Origin: CALWRM01 sp050309765
GTDB taxonomy: Bacteria; Bacillota; Clostridia; Christensenellales; UBA1750
Length of the DNA stretch: 10,985 nt
Direction: 5' to 3'
Assembly (NCBI GenBank): GCA_050309765.1
Contig: JBNRMU010000111.1
Span: forward strand, 1-10,985
The notes beneath the pieces are model-generated. The model made no database searches. It saw nothing but the letters and a program-made list of their open reading frames with translations, and was not told the DNA's origin. Position numbers and translations under genes: made by a program. This document shows positions 1 to 6,736 of the stretch, piece by piece; the stretch's first letter is position 1, and each line of letters opens with the position of its first letter.

Positions 1-1928
1 TCGTCCATGGTCTCAACGCCAAGCTCCTGCGCCTTGCTAAGCTTGGAACCGGCGCTCTCGCCGTAGACGACCACGTCCGTCTTTTTGGATACGGAACCCG
101 TCACCTTGCCGCCGTTGCTTTCGATCAAAGCCTTGGCCTCTTCCCTCGTCATGGAGGAAAGCGTGCCCGTAAGCACCACGGTCTTGCCCTCAAAGCTGTC
201 GCCGGCCACGGTCTTTTCCTCGCTGCTGGGGGTGACGCCCGCCTCCAGCAGGCGGCGCACAAGCCCGCCGCCCCTTTCGCTGGCGAAAAAACCGCAGATG
301 GAAGCGGCCACGATCTGGCCCACGTCCGGGATCTGCACAAGTTCTTCTTCCGTAGCGGCGCGCAGATCGTCCAGGCTTTGGTAGTGCTGGGCAAGGTCGC
401 GGGCGGTCTTGCGGCCGACGTTTGGGATGCCAAGGGCAAACAGGAAGGCGTCCAGCGGCCGCGTCTTGGCCCGTTCGATGGCAGACACCAGGTTCTGGAT
501 GCGCTTGTCCTTAAACAGCGGCAGGCCTTCCAACTGTTGGGCGGATAGGGCCATCATATCGGCGGCATCGTGGATGATGCCTTCGGAAAGCAGAAGCTCC
601 GCCGTCTTTTCGCTGAAGCCGTCTATGTCCATGGCCTCGCGTCCGGCAAAATGGGAAAGCGCCGATACGACCTTGGGCGGGCAGTCGTCGTTGGGGCAAA
701 ACAGGTGCGCGCCCTTTTCCACCAGGGCCGATCCGCAGGCGGGGCAATGCGTGGGCGTTTCGATGGGTCTTTCGTCCGGATTGACTTCGTCGGTTCTGCC
801 CAACACTTCCGGGATCACGTCATTGGAGCGGCGGATGAACACGTCCGCGCCGATCGCAAGGCGCTTGCGCTCGATATCGCCCGCGTTGTTGAGTGTGGCG
901 GCGCGCACGGTGACGCCGGCCAGCTCCACGGGCTCCAGCACGGCGCTGGGCGTGAGCTTGCCGGTGCGGCCGACGTCCCAGCGCACGTCCAGCAGCCGGG
1001 TCGTGGTCTCTTCCGCCTCGAACTTATAGGCCAGCGCACCGCGGGGAAAGCGATCGGTAAAGCCGAGCCCCTCGCGGTAGATCGCGTCGTTGAGCTTGAT
1101 CACCGCGCCATCGATGAGGAAATCCAGGCTGCCGCGCTCCTGTTCGATCGCATCCAGCAGGGAAAGAATCTCTTCGTCGCCTTTGGCAATGCGCTCAAAG
1201 GGGCTCACCTGAAAGCCGTTTTCGCGAAGGAAATCCAGCATCTCGGTTTGCGTGGCAAAGGGCGGCCGCCCCTCCAGAAAGCCCACGGAATAGATGAAGG
1301 CGTCCAGATGGCGCGACGCGGTCACCTTGGGGTCCAGGTTGCGCAGGGCGCCGGCGGCGGCGTTGCGGGCGTTTTTGAGCGGTTCCGCGGCCGTGCGGTT
1401 GTATTTTTCCAGGGCGGACAGGCGCATGATGCCCTCGCCCTGCGCCTCCATGCGGCCGGTAAATGGGATCGTCAGCGGCACGGAGCGGATGGTCTTTACC
1501 TGGGCGGTGATCTCCTCGCCCGTAACGCCGTTGCCGCGCGAGGCGGCGCACACAAGCCGCCCGTCCTCGTAGGTCAGGTTGATCGTCAGGCCGTCGAACT
1601 TGTATTCCACCAGGTATTCTTCCTGTTCGCTGCGCCTTGTGCGCTGCAAAAAGGCCAGCACCTGCTCCTTTTCCTGCGCCTTGCCGAGGCTCCACAGCCT
1701 GTTCAGATGCGTGTGGGGCTCAAAGCGTTCCAGCGGCGCGCCGCCCACGCGGTGGGTGGGGCTGTCCGGCAGGCTGTAGCCAAGCTCCTCTTCCAAGCGC
1801 ACAAGCTCGTCGAATAAAGCGTCGTACTGCTTGTCGGAAAGCACCGGCGCGTCCTGTTCGTAATACAAACGCGCATGCCGGGCTACCTCCTGCGTAAGCT
1901 CGATGAGGCGCTGCTGCTTGTTCTCCAT
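1..1928 (-). CDS. ligA: NAD+-dependent DNA ligase LigA (3' end beyond window)
   Basis: LigA seals nicks in duplex DNA in the cytosol using NAD+, during replication and repair. The frame is open from ATG at 1928 to the window edge, giving 642 codons; family members are about 665-670, so only the end of the BRCT domain is missing. Seen in order: an Ia-type N-terminus (LYYEQDAPVLSDKQYD, about residues 21-36); the adenylation motif KFDG with the nucleophilic lysine at residue 110; an OB-fold region; a four-cysteine zinc finger (CPAC...CPNDDC, about 394-415); helix-hairpin-helix repeats (ALGIPNVGRKTA); and a BRCT domain from about residue 575 (GKTVVLTGTL). The start fits the family N-terminus and has an AAGGTGG ribosome site just upstream. 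It follows pcrA by 76 bases, the usual Firmicute order, and is probably co-transcribed with it. Spot checks of codon phase at both ends show no frameshift. Confidence 0.97.
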   Translation of the reverse strand, partial: MENKQQRLIELTQEVARHARLYYEQDAPVLSDKQYDALFDELVRLEEELGYSLPDSPTHRVGGAPLERFEPHTHLNRLWSLGKAQEKEQVLAFLQRTRRSEQEEYLVEYKFDGLTINLTYEDGRLVCAASRGNGVTGEEITAQVKTIRSVPLTIPFTGRMEAQGEGIMRLSALEKYNRTAAEPLKNARNAAAGALRNLDPKVTASRHLDAFIYSVGFLEGRPPFATQTEMLDFLRENGFQVSPFERIAKGDEEILSLLDAIEQERGSLDFLIDGAVIKLNDAIYREGLGFTDRFPRGALAYKFEAEETTTRLLDVRWDVGRTGKLTPSAVLEPVELAGVTVRAATLNNAGDIERKRLAIGADVFIRRSNDVIPEVLGRTDEVNPDERPIETPTHCPACGSALVEKGAHLFCPNDDCPPKVVSALSHFAGREAMDIDGFSEKTAELLLSEGIIHDAADMMALSAQQLEGLPLFKDKRIQNLVSAIERAKTRPLDAFLFALGIPNVGRKTARDLAQHYQSLDDLRAATEEELVQIPDVGQIVAASICGFFASERGGGLVRRLLEAGVTPSSEEKTVAGDSFEGKTVVLTGTLSSMTREEAKALIESNGGKVTGSVSKKTDVVVYGESAGSKLSKAQELGVETMD

Positions 1929-2004
1929 ATCGATCCACCTTCCGGGGTAGATTTTCCTGTCGATACTTTTCCCAGTTTTTGCCTTTGCTTATTCCAAAGC
2001 TGGG

Positions 2005-4338
2005 TCATTCGCCCTTTTTGATGGGGGCAAAGCGCACGTCCAGCTCCTTGATGCCCTGGCCCGGGAAGGCCACGTGCACCACGTTCCCCTTCACCTGCAC
2101 GATGCGGCCCTGGCCGAATTTGCGGTGCACGATCACATCGCCGGCCTTATAGTCGCCCTCCGGCGTTTTTGGCGCGCTGGGCCGCGGTACAACCACCGCA
2201 GGCTCGCCGCTGAACACCTGGCGAGCAGCGGGCCGACTGAATTTACGCGTATCGGCTGAAAGCGTCCTGTCGATCCTGTTTACAAGGTCGTCCGGGATCT
2301 CGCTTAAAAACTTGCTGGGCCGGTTGTATTGCGGCGAGCCGTACAGCATGCGGTGCTGGGCGTAGCTTAAATACAGCCTGTCCTTGGCGCGGGTGATGGC
2401 GACATAGCAAAGGCGGCGCTCCTCCTCCATGCGGTTTTCTTCCATTACAGCGCGCGCGCCTGGAAAGATGCCGTCCTCCATGCCGGTGACGAACACCGTC
2501 TCAAACTCCAATCCTTTGGCGGAGTGGATGGTCATCATCGTCACCTTGCCGCTGCTCTCATTGAGCCCGTCGATGTCGGAAACCAGCGCGGCCTCCTCCA
2601 GGAAGCCTTCGATCGTGGGCTCGTCCACACTGCGCTCGTACTCCTCTACCGCGCCGATGAGCTCGCGGATGTTCTGCAGGCGGCTCTGCGATTCCTCGTC
2701 ATCCTTGTCGTACTGGCGCAGCATGCCCGTTTTATCGGCCATCTGGCGCACGAACTCCGCCGGCGGCAAAAGCTCCTTTAAGGCCAGCAGTTCGGACATC
2801 ACGGAGCCGAACTGCCGCACCATGGATGCGGCGCGGGCATTCAGGGCGCCCGTCTCGTCCACGTCCAGCACGGCGCCGAACAGCGTATCTCCGTTTTGCG
2901 CCGCCCAGCGGGAAAGCGCCTCCACCGTGGCGTCGCCGATGCCGCGCTTGGGCTCGTTGATCACGCGGCGCAGGGCGATCTCGTCGTTGGGATTGACGCA
3001 GATGCGCAGGTAACAGACCATGTCCTTGACTTCCTTGCGCTCGTAGAAGCGATGGCCGCCGTACACCTCGTAGGGGATGCCGGAAAAGACCATCTGCTCC
3101 TCCAGCACGCGGGACTGGGCATTTGTGCGGTACAATACGGCGATTTCATGGTACGGCGTGCCCGAGGCGCGCAGGGACAGTATCTCGCGGCTGACCATGG
3201 AGGCCTCGTCCCGTTCGTCGTTTAAGGCCACCTCGATAACGGGCATGCCCTCGCCGCGCTCGGACCAGAGCTGCTTTTGCTTTCTGCCCAGGTTGTGGCT
3301 GATGACGGCATTGGCGGCATCCAGTATGTTGCCGGTGGAGCGGTAGTTCTGCTCAAGCTTGATGACCTGACAGTTTTTGTAATCCTTTTCAAAATCCAAT
3401 ATGTTGGAAATGTCCGCACCGCGCCAGCCGTAGATGGACTGATCGTCGTCGCCGACCACGCACAGGTTTTGCCACTTGCGCGCGATCAGATGCACGAACA
3501 TGTATTGTACGTGGTTGGTATCCTGGTATTCATCCACCAGCACATAGCGGAAACGGTGGGCGTAATACTCCAGGACAGGGGGATGATTGACGAACAACTC
3601 CAGCGTTTTGAGCAGAAGATCGTCAAAGTCCAGGGAATTGTTTTTCTTTAGGTGTTCCTCGTATTTGCGGTAAATATCGCTCAGCTGCTGGCTTTTGTAG
3701 TCGCGGTTGGACTCCATGAACATCTCGTCCGGCGTCTGCATCAGCATCTTTGCATGCGAAATACGCGCCCGGATCTCCCTGGGCACGTAATCCTTGTCGG
3801 ACAGGTTCATCTCCTTTAAAACCTGCTTGATGACGCTCGTCTGGTCGTCGTCGTCCAATATGGTGAAATTGTTGGCGTAGCCGAGCTTTTCAATGTCGCG
3901 GCGCAGGATGCGCGCGCAGGCCGCGTGAAAGGTGGAAACCCACACCTGCTCGCCCAGCTCGCCGGCGGCAGCCGTGATCCTCTCGCGCATTTCGCCGGCC
4001 GCCTTGTTGGTAAAGGTGATGGCCAGTATGTTGTAGGGTGATACCGGCTCCTCGCGCAGCAGCGCCCGCGCTTCATCATCCAGTTCGCCGTCCTTCAGAC
4101 AGGCCTGCAGATGCGCGCGCTGCTCGTCGGTATAGGAAGGCGCCGTGTCCGCATGGTAGGCATTGCCGTAATTGAGCATATAGGCGATACGGTTGGTCAA
4201 AACGGACGTTTTGCCCGAACCGGCGCCTGCCAGCACCAGCAATGGGCCTTCTATCTGGAAAACCGCCTGCCGCTGCTGGGGATTGAGCCTTTCATAGCCC
4301 AGGTCCAGCAGGGCACGGCGCAGCGCCTTGTCATCCAT
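2005..4338 (-). CDS. pcrA: ATP-dependent DNA helicase PcrA (UvrD/Rep family)
   Basis: This is a 3'-5' superfamily 1A helicase, essential in many Firmicutes, that acts in repair, removes RecA and handles replication-transcription conflicts. Motifs seen: Q-motif region LNPQQRQAV (18-26), Walker A GAGSGKT (38-44), motif Ia ILAITFTNKAA (104-114), DEYQD (269-273), GDDDQSIYGWRGA (296-308), LEQNYRS (328-334) and the late VAITRA motif. The last ~50 residues (GDVIVHRKFGQGRI onward) match the C-terminal Tudor-like module that contacts RNA polymerase. Length is 777 residues against about 720-740 in Bacillus/Geobacillus. The excess is largely an acidic, helix-prone insertion at about residues 58-98, between motifs I and Ia. 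The ATG lies inside the end of yerC (8-base overlap), suggesting translational coupling; the purine-rich GAGGGAGAAG stretch within yerC is the likely ribosome site. No pcrB lies between them. Confidence 0.98.
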   Translation of the reverse strand: MDDKALRRALLDLGYERLNPQQRQAVFQIEGPLLVLAGAGSGKTSVLTNRIAYMLNYGNAYHADTAPSYTDEQRAHLQACLKDGELDDEARALLREEPVSPYNILAITFTNKAAGEMRERITAAAGELGEQVWVSTFHAACARILRRDIEKLGYANNFTILDDDDQTSVIKQVLKEMNLSDKDYVPREIRARISHAKMLMQTPDEMFMESNRDYKSQQLSDIYRKYEEHLKKNNSLDFDDLLLKTLELFVNHPPVLEYYAHRFRYVLVDEYQDTNHVQYMFVHLIARKWQNLCVVGDDDQSIYGWRGADISNILDFEKDYKNCQVIKLEQNYRSTGNILDAANAVISHNLGRKQKQLWSERGEGMPVIEVALNDERDEASMVSREILSLRASGTPYHEIAVLYRTNAQSRVLEEQMVFSGIPYEVYGGHRFYERKEVKDMVCYLRICVNPNDEIALRRVINEPKRGIGDATVEALSRWAAQNGDTLFGAVLDVDETGALNARAASMVRQFGSVMSELLALKELLPPAEFVRQMADKTGMLRQYDKDDEESQSRLQNIRELIGAVEEYERSVDEPTIEGFLEEAALVSDIDGLNESSGKVTMMTIHSAKGLEFETVFVTGMEDGIFPGARAVMEENRMEEERRLCYVAITRAKDRLYLSYAQHRMLYGSPQYNRPSKFLSEIPDDLVNRIDRTLSADTRKFSRPAARQVFSGEPAVVVPRPSAPKTPEGDYKAGDVIVHRKFGQGRIVQVKGNVVHVAFPGQGIKELDVRFAPIKKGE

Positions 4339-4642
4339 CGCTCTTTTCTTCTCCCTCTTTGAGTCGTTTCAGCACGCGCATGTAGCCGTCCGCCCCGTAC
4401 ACCAAACAGCGGCTCACGCGCGAGATGGTGGCCGTGCTGGCGCCGGTGCTTTCGGCGATGGCGGCATAGGTACGGCCGCTGTCCAGCTGCCTGGCGACCT
4501 CCATGCGCTGGGCTAGGGACTGCAATTCGTGAATGGTGCAAAGGTCCTCAAAAAAGCGATAACAGTCTTCTTCGTCCTTTAGGGCGAGCACGGCACGGAA
4601 CAGCCCGTCCACCTCGTCGTTTTTGAGCTTGGATCTGTACAT
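4331..4642 (-). CDS. yerC: YerC/YecD-type TrpR-family DNA-binding regulator
   Basis: This 103-residue protein matches the YerC/YecD subfamily of the TrpR fold along its whole length. Seen: an N-terminal helical region (DEVDGLFRAVLALKDEEDCYRFFEDLCTIHELQSLAQRMEVA) and a helix-turn-helix (RTYAAIAESTGASTATISRVSRCL, about residues 57-80). TrpR-fold proteins bind DNA as dimers. The Bacillus subtilis homologue sits in the same pcrA-ligA neighbourhood, and comparative genomics has linked this subfamily to control of histidine metabolism (from memory, not visible here). The start is secure: CGGAGG lies at the right distance (4651-4656) before ATG at 4642. It is the first gene of the yerC-pcrA-ligA unit, overlapping pcrA by 8 bases. 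A promoter and a long dyad lie directly upstream, which would allow autoregulation. Confidence 0.93.
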   Translation of the reverse strand: MYRSKLKNDEVDGLFRAVLALKDEEDCYRFFEDLCTIHELQSLAQRMEVARQLDSGRTYAAIAESTGASTATISRVSRCLVYGADGYMRVLKRLKEGEEKSDG

Positions 4643-4673
4643 GATCTTTACCTCCGTTTTGCAGGCGGCAAGG

Positions 4674-4705
4674 AGGCTCCCAGGCGAAACTTCGCCCGGG
4701 AGCTT
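4674..4705. repeat. 13-bp-arm inverted repeat upstream of yerC
   Basis: Arms 4676-4688 and 4691-4703 are complementary at 12 of 13 positions (GCTCCC-n-GGCGAA on the plus strand, one A/C mismatch), around a two-base centre. The dyad extends a little further outward through weaker pairs. Neither side has a proper U tract, so a standard intrinsic terminator is unlikely. It overlaps the -10 element and the predicted start of the yerC promoter, the position of a repressor operator. Read through from the upstream gene, it would instead form a stable RNA hairpin. Confidence 0.7.
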
Positions 4706-4731
4706 ATAAATTCCCGCTATCGTTTTGTCAG
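4703..4731 (-). promoter_or_regulatory. Sigma-A-type promoter for yerC-pcrA-ligA
   Basis: On the minus strand, CTGACA (4731-4726, five of six consensus bases) and TATAAG (4708-4703, five of six) are separated by exactly 17 bases. The -35 element overlaps the stop codon of the upstream hydrolase gene. Transcription would begin near 4696, inside the dyad. No experimental start is known; the call rests on element quality, spacing and position. Confidence 0.6.
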
Positions 4732-5489
4732 TCCTGGTCCTTGACGGGGTTGCGCAGTATGCCGACGCCCTCTACCTCAACCTCGATCACGTCGCCCGCC
4801 AGCATGGCGCCGACGCCCTTGGGGGTACCCATGGTGATCACGTCGCCGGGCTCCAGCGTCATCACGCCGGAGATGAAGGATACCAGATAGTACGCGTCGC
4901 GCATCATCGTGTTGGTGTTGCCGTTTTGCTTAAGCTCGCCGTTGAGGCGCGAGCAGACGGCAAGATTCTTGGGGTCAAGATCGGTGTTGACCACAGGGCC
5001 CAGGGGTCCGAAGGTATCAAAGCCCTTGGCCCTTGTCCACTGGCCGTCGATGGGCTGCAGGTCGCGGGCGGTAACGTCGTTCATGCAGGTGTAGCCGAAG
5101 ATATAGTCCTTGGCCTCATCGTAAGCAACGTTTTTGCACCTTTTGCCGATGACGCAGGCAAACTCGGCCTCGTAGTCCACGCGGCTGGAGCGTTTGGGAC
5201 GCACGATGGCGTCCTCCGGTCCGATCACGCAGGAGGGGGGCTTCAGGAAAATAACGGGCTCCTCGGGAATGGGGTCGTTCATCTCCTTGATGTGATCCAG
5301 GTAATTGTCGCCCACGGCTACCACCTTGGAAGGCTCGGCCGGAGCCAGCAGGCGCACGTCCCCACAGGCGAAAACACGTCCGTCTTTTTCGATCCTTTCA
5401 TAAGGAAGGCCCTTGATGGGATAGATCTTTTCGCCTTCCAGGCAGGCATAGAACACTTCGTCGTTGTACTGGGCGCGCACAATGAGCAT
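4728..5489 (-). CDS. Fumarylacetoacetate hydrolase (FAH) family protein
   Basis: This 253-residue cytosolic enzyme belongs to the FAH superfamily, whose members hydrolyse, hydrate or decarboxylate small 2-oxo acids (acylpyruvases, oxaloacetate decarboxylases, oxo-enoate hydratases). Seen: VGDNYLDHIKEM (59-70); FLKPPS (81-86); the metal-binding signature DYEAEFACVIG with E107 and E109; GYTCMNDVTARDLQ with D138; AKGFDTFGPLGP (154-165); and the end motif DVITMGTPKGVG (216-227). The three acidic ligands of the Mg/Mn site are therefore intact. The sequence resembles the FAHD1/YcgM-like branch, but the exact substrate cannot be read from it. ATG at 5489 is chosen because GGAGG precedes it by 8 bases and it begins at the family N-terminus. 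An upstream in-frame ATG at 5567 lies in the preceding terminator region. It has its own promoter, and nothing nearby hints at a pathway. Confidence 0.92.
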   Translation of the reverse strand: MLIVRAQYNDEVFYACLEGEKIYPIKGLPYERIEKDGRVFACGDVRLLAPAEPSKVVAVGDNYLDHIKEMNDPIPEEPVIFLKPPSCVIGPEDAIVRPKRSSRVDYEAEFACVIGKRCKNVAYDEAKDYIFGYTCMNDVTARDLQPIDGQWTRAKGFDTFGPLGPVVNTDLDPKNLAVCSRLNGELKQNGNTNTMMRDAYYLVSFISGVMTLEPGDVITMGTPKGVGAMLAGDVIEVEVEGVGILRNPVKDQD

Positions 5490-5522
5490 AAGGGGTTCCT
5501 CCGTTCTGTTTTTGGTAATTTT

Positions 5523-5551
5523 ATTATAGCACGTCACAGTATGAAAGTGAA
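5523..5551 (-). promoter_or_regulatory. Sigma-A-type promoter for the FAH-family gene
   Basis: On the minus strand, TTCACT (5551-5546, four of six) and a perfect TATAAT (5528-5523) are 17 bases apart. A TGC just upstream of the -10 makes it an extended -10 element. The -35 begins one base past the U tract of the spoIIIAH terminator. The expected start near 5516 gives a leader of about 27 bases containing GGAGG. This suggests vegetative expression of the gene, separate from the sporulation operon. Confidence 0.75.
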
Positions 5552-5552
5552 C

Positions 5553-5577
5553 AAAAAACGCAGGCAAAAACCTGCGT
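5553..5577 (-). terminator. Intrinsic terminator of the spoIIIA operon
   Basis: On the minus strand, ACGCAGG (5577-5571) pairs with CCTGCGT (5564-5558) across a six-base loop (5570-5565), followed by a run of T to 5553. It lies 17 bases beyond the spoIIIAH stop codon and separates the sporulation operon from the FAH-family gene. Confidence 0.9.
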
Positions 5578-5593
5578 CTTTCTGCGCAATTCC

Positions 5594-6151
5594 TTACGGC
5601 TGGACGACGGGGATGATCTTGATGCAGGAAGCGTCCTGACCGCTTTCGCGCAGGGCGATTTCCAGTATCTTGTCGCTTTCGCTGATGGTGAGCTTTTCCT
5701 TTTTTACGATGATGCTCACGCTGCCTTCCTGAATAAAGGCGGCCGCATCCTCAAATCCCTTGGCAATGAGCAGCTTTTCGATGGCGCGCTCCTGCTCGTA
5801 AAAGCGGGTCAGCTGCACCCTGCGCGCGTCCGCCTCGCGGATAGAATCCGCCGGCGCGCCCTCCCGCTGAAGAATGGAGTCCAGCAGGGCCAGCTCGTCG
5901 GCCCGCGCCGTCTGTCTCTGCGCCCGAAACTCGCGAAAAAAGTCCCCGCCGGCGGTCGGCTCGCTACTGGCGGCGCTTTCCGTTTGAGCGGCGGCGTCCG
6001 CCGCCACGGTGGATGGCACTGCATCCGGCACCCGAAGGGCGAGTTCCCCCGGCTGCGACAGGCCGTAGGCCAAAACAAAGGTCAGGCAGAGCAACGCCAG
6101 GGCATACAGGGGCAGGGTCTTGTGGCTGAACCATTTCACGCGTTCATTCAT
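5594..6151 (-). CDS. spoIIIAH: Stage III sporulation protein AH (SpoIIIAH)
   Basis: SpoIIIAH is a mother-cell, single-pass membrane protein whose extracellular domain, related to the YscJ/FliF ring family, binds forespore SpoIIQ across the intermembrane space to form the channel. Seen in 185 residues: a membrane segment at about 13-31 (LPLYALALLCLTFVLAYGL), an Ala/Ser/Thr-rich linker to about residue 68, then the conserved domain (FFREFRAQRQTARADELALL; YEQERAIEKLLIAKGFEDA; VSIIVKKEKLTISESDKILEIA). Bacillus subtilis SpoIIIAH is 218 residues, so this one is a little short, mainly in the linker. The ATG overlaps the spoIIIAG stop (ATGA, 4 bases). The GGAGG directly abuts this ATG with no spacing, so initiation may rely on termination-reinitiation or use the in-frame GTG at 6139, four residues later. 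Last gene of the operon. Confidence 0.93.
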   Translation of the reverse strand: MNERVKWFSHKTLPLYALALLCLTFVLAYGLSQPGELALRVPDAVPSTVAADAAAQTESAASSEPTAGGDFFREFRAQRQTARADELALLDSILQREGAPADSIREADARRVQLTRFYEQERAIEKLLIAKGFEDAAAFIQEGSVSIIVKKEKLTISESDKILEIALRESGQDASCIKIIPVVQP

Positions 6152-6540
6152 CCTCCTTCCGTTTGCTGCATGGCAAACACTTCCACAGAGCTGGCTGGCA
6201 CATCCAGCGCCGTCATGGCCGCACGCATCAGCTCCGTGCGCACGGAAAGCTCTTGCGCGCCCTCGGCCACCACCAGCACGCCCACCACGCCGCCGTCCGT
6301 TTCTTCGTGGATGAGCACGCGCACCTGTCCCACGCCCTCAATGGTGGAAAGCACCGCGCACAGCCTATCCTCCAGGTCCATGGATGTATAGGCGACGTCC
6401 CCGTGCAGATCCGTCCGATCCCCGCTTTCATTCTTCGGCAGAAGATAGCTCAGCGCAAACAGCAGCACCCCCAGCGCAAGCAGCACGAACAGGATTGGCG
6501 GCCGGCGCTGTTCCTTCCAGGCGTTTATAAAGGCCTGCAC
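6148..6540 (-). CDS. spoIIIAG: Stage III sporulation protein AG (SpoIIIAG), short form
   Basis: SpoIIIAG forms a large ring in the space between mother cell and forespore. Seen in 130 residues: a cytoplasmic N-terminus (NAWKEQRRP), one membrane segment at about 15-34 (PILFVLLALGVLLFALSYLL), and the conserved core in two halves, DLEDRLCAVLSTIEGVGQVRVLI (55-77) and GVLVVAEGAQELSVRTELMRAAMTALDVPASSVEVFAM (87-124). In Bacillus subtilis (229 residues) the halves are separated by a long insertion that builds the beta-ring of the channel. Here only about seven residues join them (HEETDGG). The start is GTG at 6540, with AAGGGGGA a few bases upstream and 13 bases after the spoIIIAF stop; an ATG at 6547 is out of frame. 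Overlaps spoIIIAH by 4 bases. Confidence 0.9.
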   Translation of the reverse strand: MQAFINAWKEQRRPPILFVLLALGVLLFALSYLLPKNESGDRTDLHGDVAYTSMDLEDRLCAVLSTIEGVGQVRVLIHEETDGGVVGVLVVAEGAQELSVRTELMRAAMTALDVPASSVEVFAMQQTEGG

Positions 6541-6553
6541 CCATCTTCCCCCT

Positions 6554-6730
6554 TTATCTAAAGCGCGAAATCAAGCCGAGAATCGGCTCCGCCAGCACGC
6601 ACATTTCGATCAGCGCCATGGCAAACTCGGCATATTTTTGGACCTCCCCCTTTGGTAGTATGGTCCTGAGCAGCAAAGACAGGGTCGTCAGCAGGCAAAG
6701 CCTTTTGACCATCGTTATGATCGCTTCCAT
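6554..6730 (-). CDS. spoIIIAF: Truncated stage III sporulation protein AF (SpoIIIAF), 58 residues
   Basis: This small gene fills the spoIIIAF slot between spoIIIAE and spoIIIAG. ATG at 6730 follows the spoIIIAE stop by six bases, with GAGGA just upstream. The 58 residues carry the family's N-terminal membrane hairpin: a first hydrophobic stretch (LCLLTTLSLLLRTILP, about 11-26), the short polar turn KGEVQKYAEFAM, and a second stretch ending CVLAEPILGLI (about 38-54). In known SpoIIIAF the pattern of a leucine-rich segment, LLP, a short polar turn, Y and a second helix ending PIL opens the protein, and a soluble ring-building domain follows to give about 200 residues. Here the frame ends (TAA 6554-6556) right after the second membrane segment, and spoIIIAG starts 13 bases later, so there is no room for the soluble domain. 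Identity rests on position and the short motif; the reading frame and ribosome site are clear. Confidence 0.82.
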   Translation of the reverse strand: MEAIITMVKRLCLLTTLSLLLRTILPKGEVQKYAEFAMALIEMCVLAEPILGLISRFR

Positions 6731-6736
6731 TTTTCC

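Noticed and set aside
570..1817. 415-codon open frame on the plus strand
   Set aside because: Lies fully antisense to ligA, which has all its family motifs; the long frame follows from GC-rich codon bias. The product shows no recognisable domain and no good ribosome site.
1971..2004. Stem CTGGG/CCCAG with an inner CTTTG/CAAAG stem between pcrA and ligA
   Set aside because: Weak, bulged, without a U tract; not a credible terminator, and it would split a unit usually co-transcribed.
5490..5567. 26-residue N-terminal extension of the FAH-family protein
   Set aside because: It would start inside the spoIIIAH terminator and upstream of the gene's own promoter start; ATG 5489 has an ideal ribosome site.
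4725..5639. 304-codon plus-strand open frame
   Set aside because: Antisense to the FAH-family gene and runs through its promoter and the spoIIIAH terminator; no family features.
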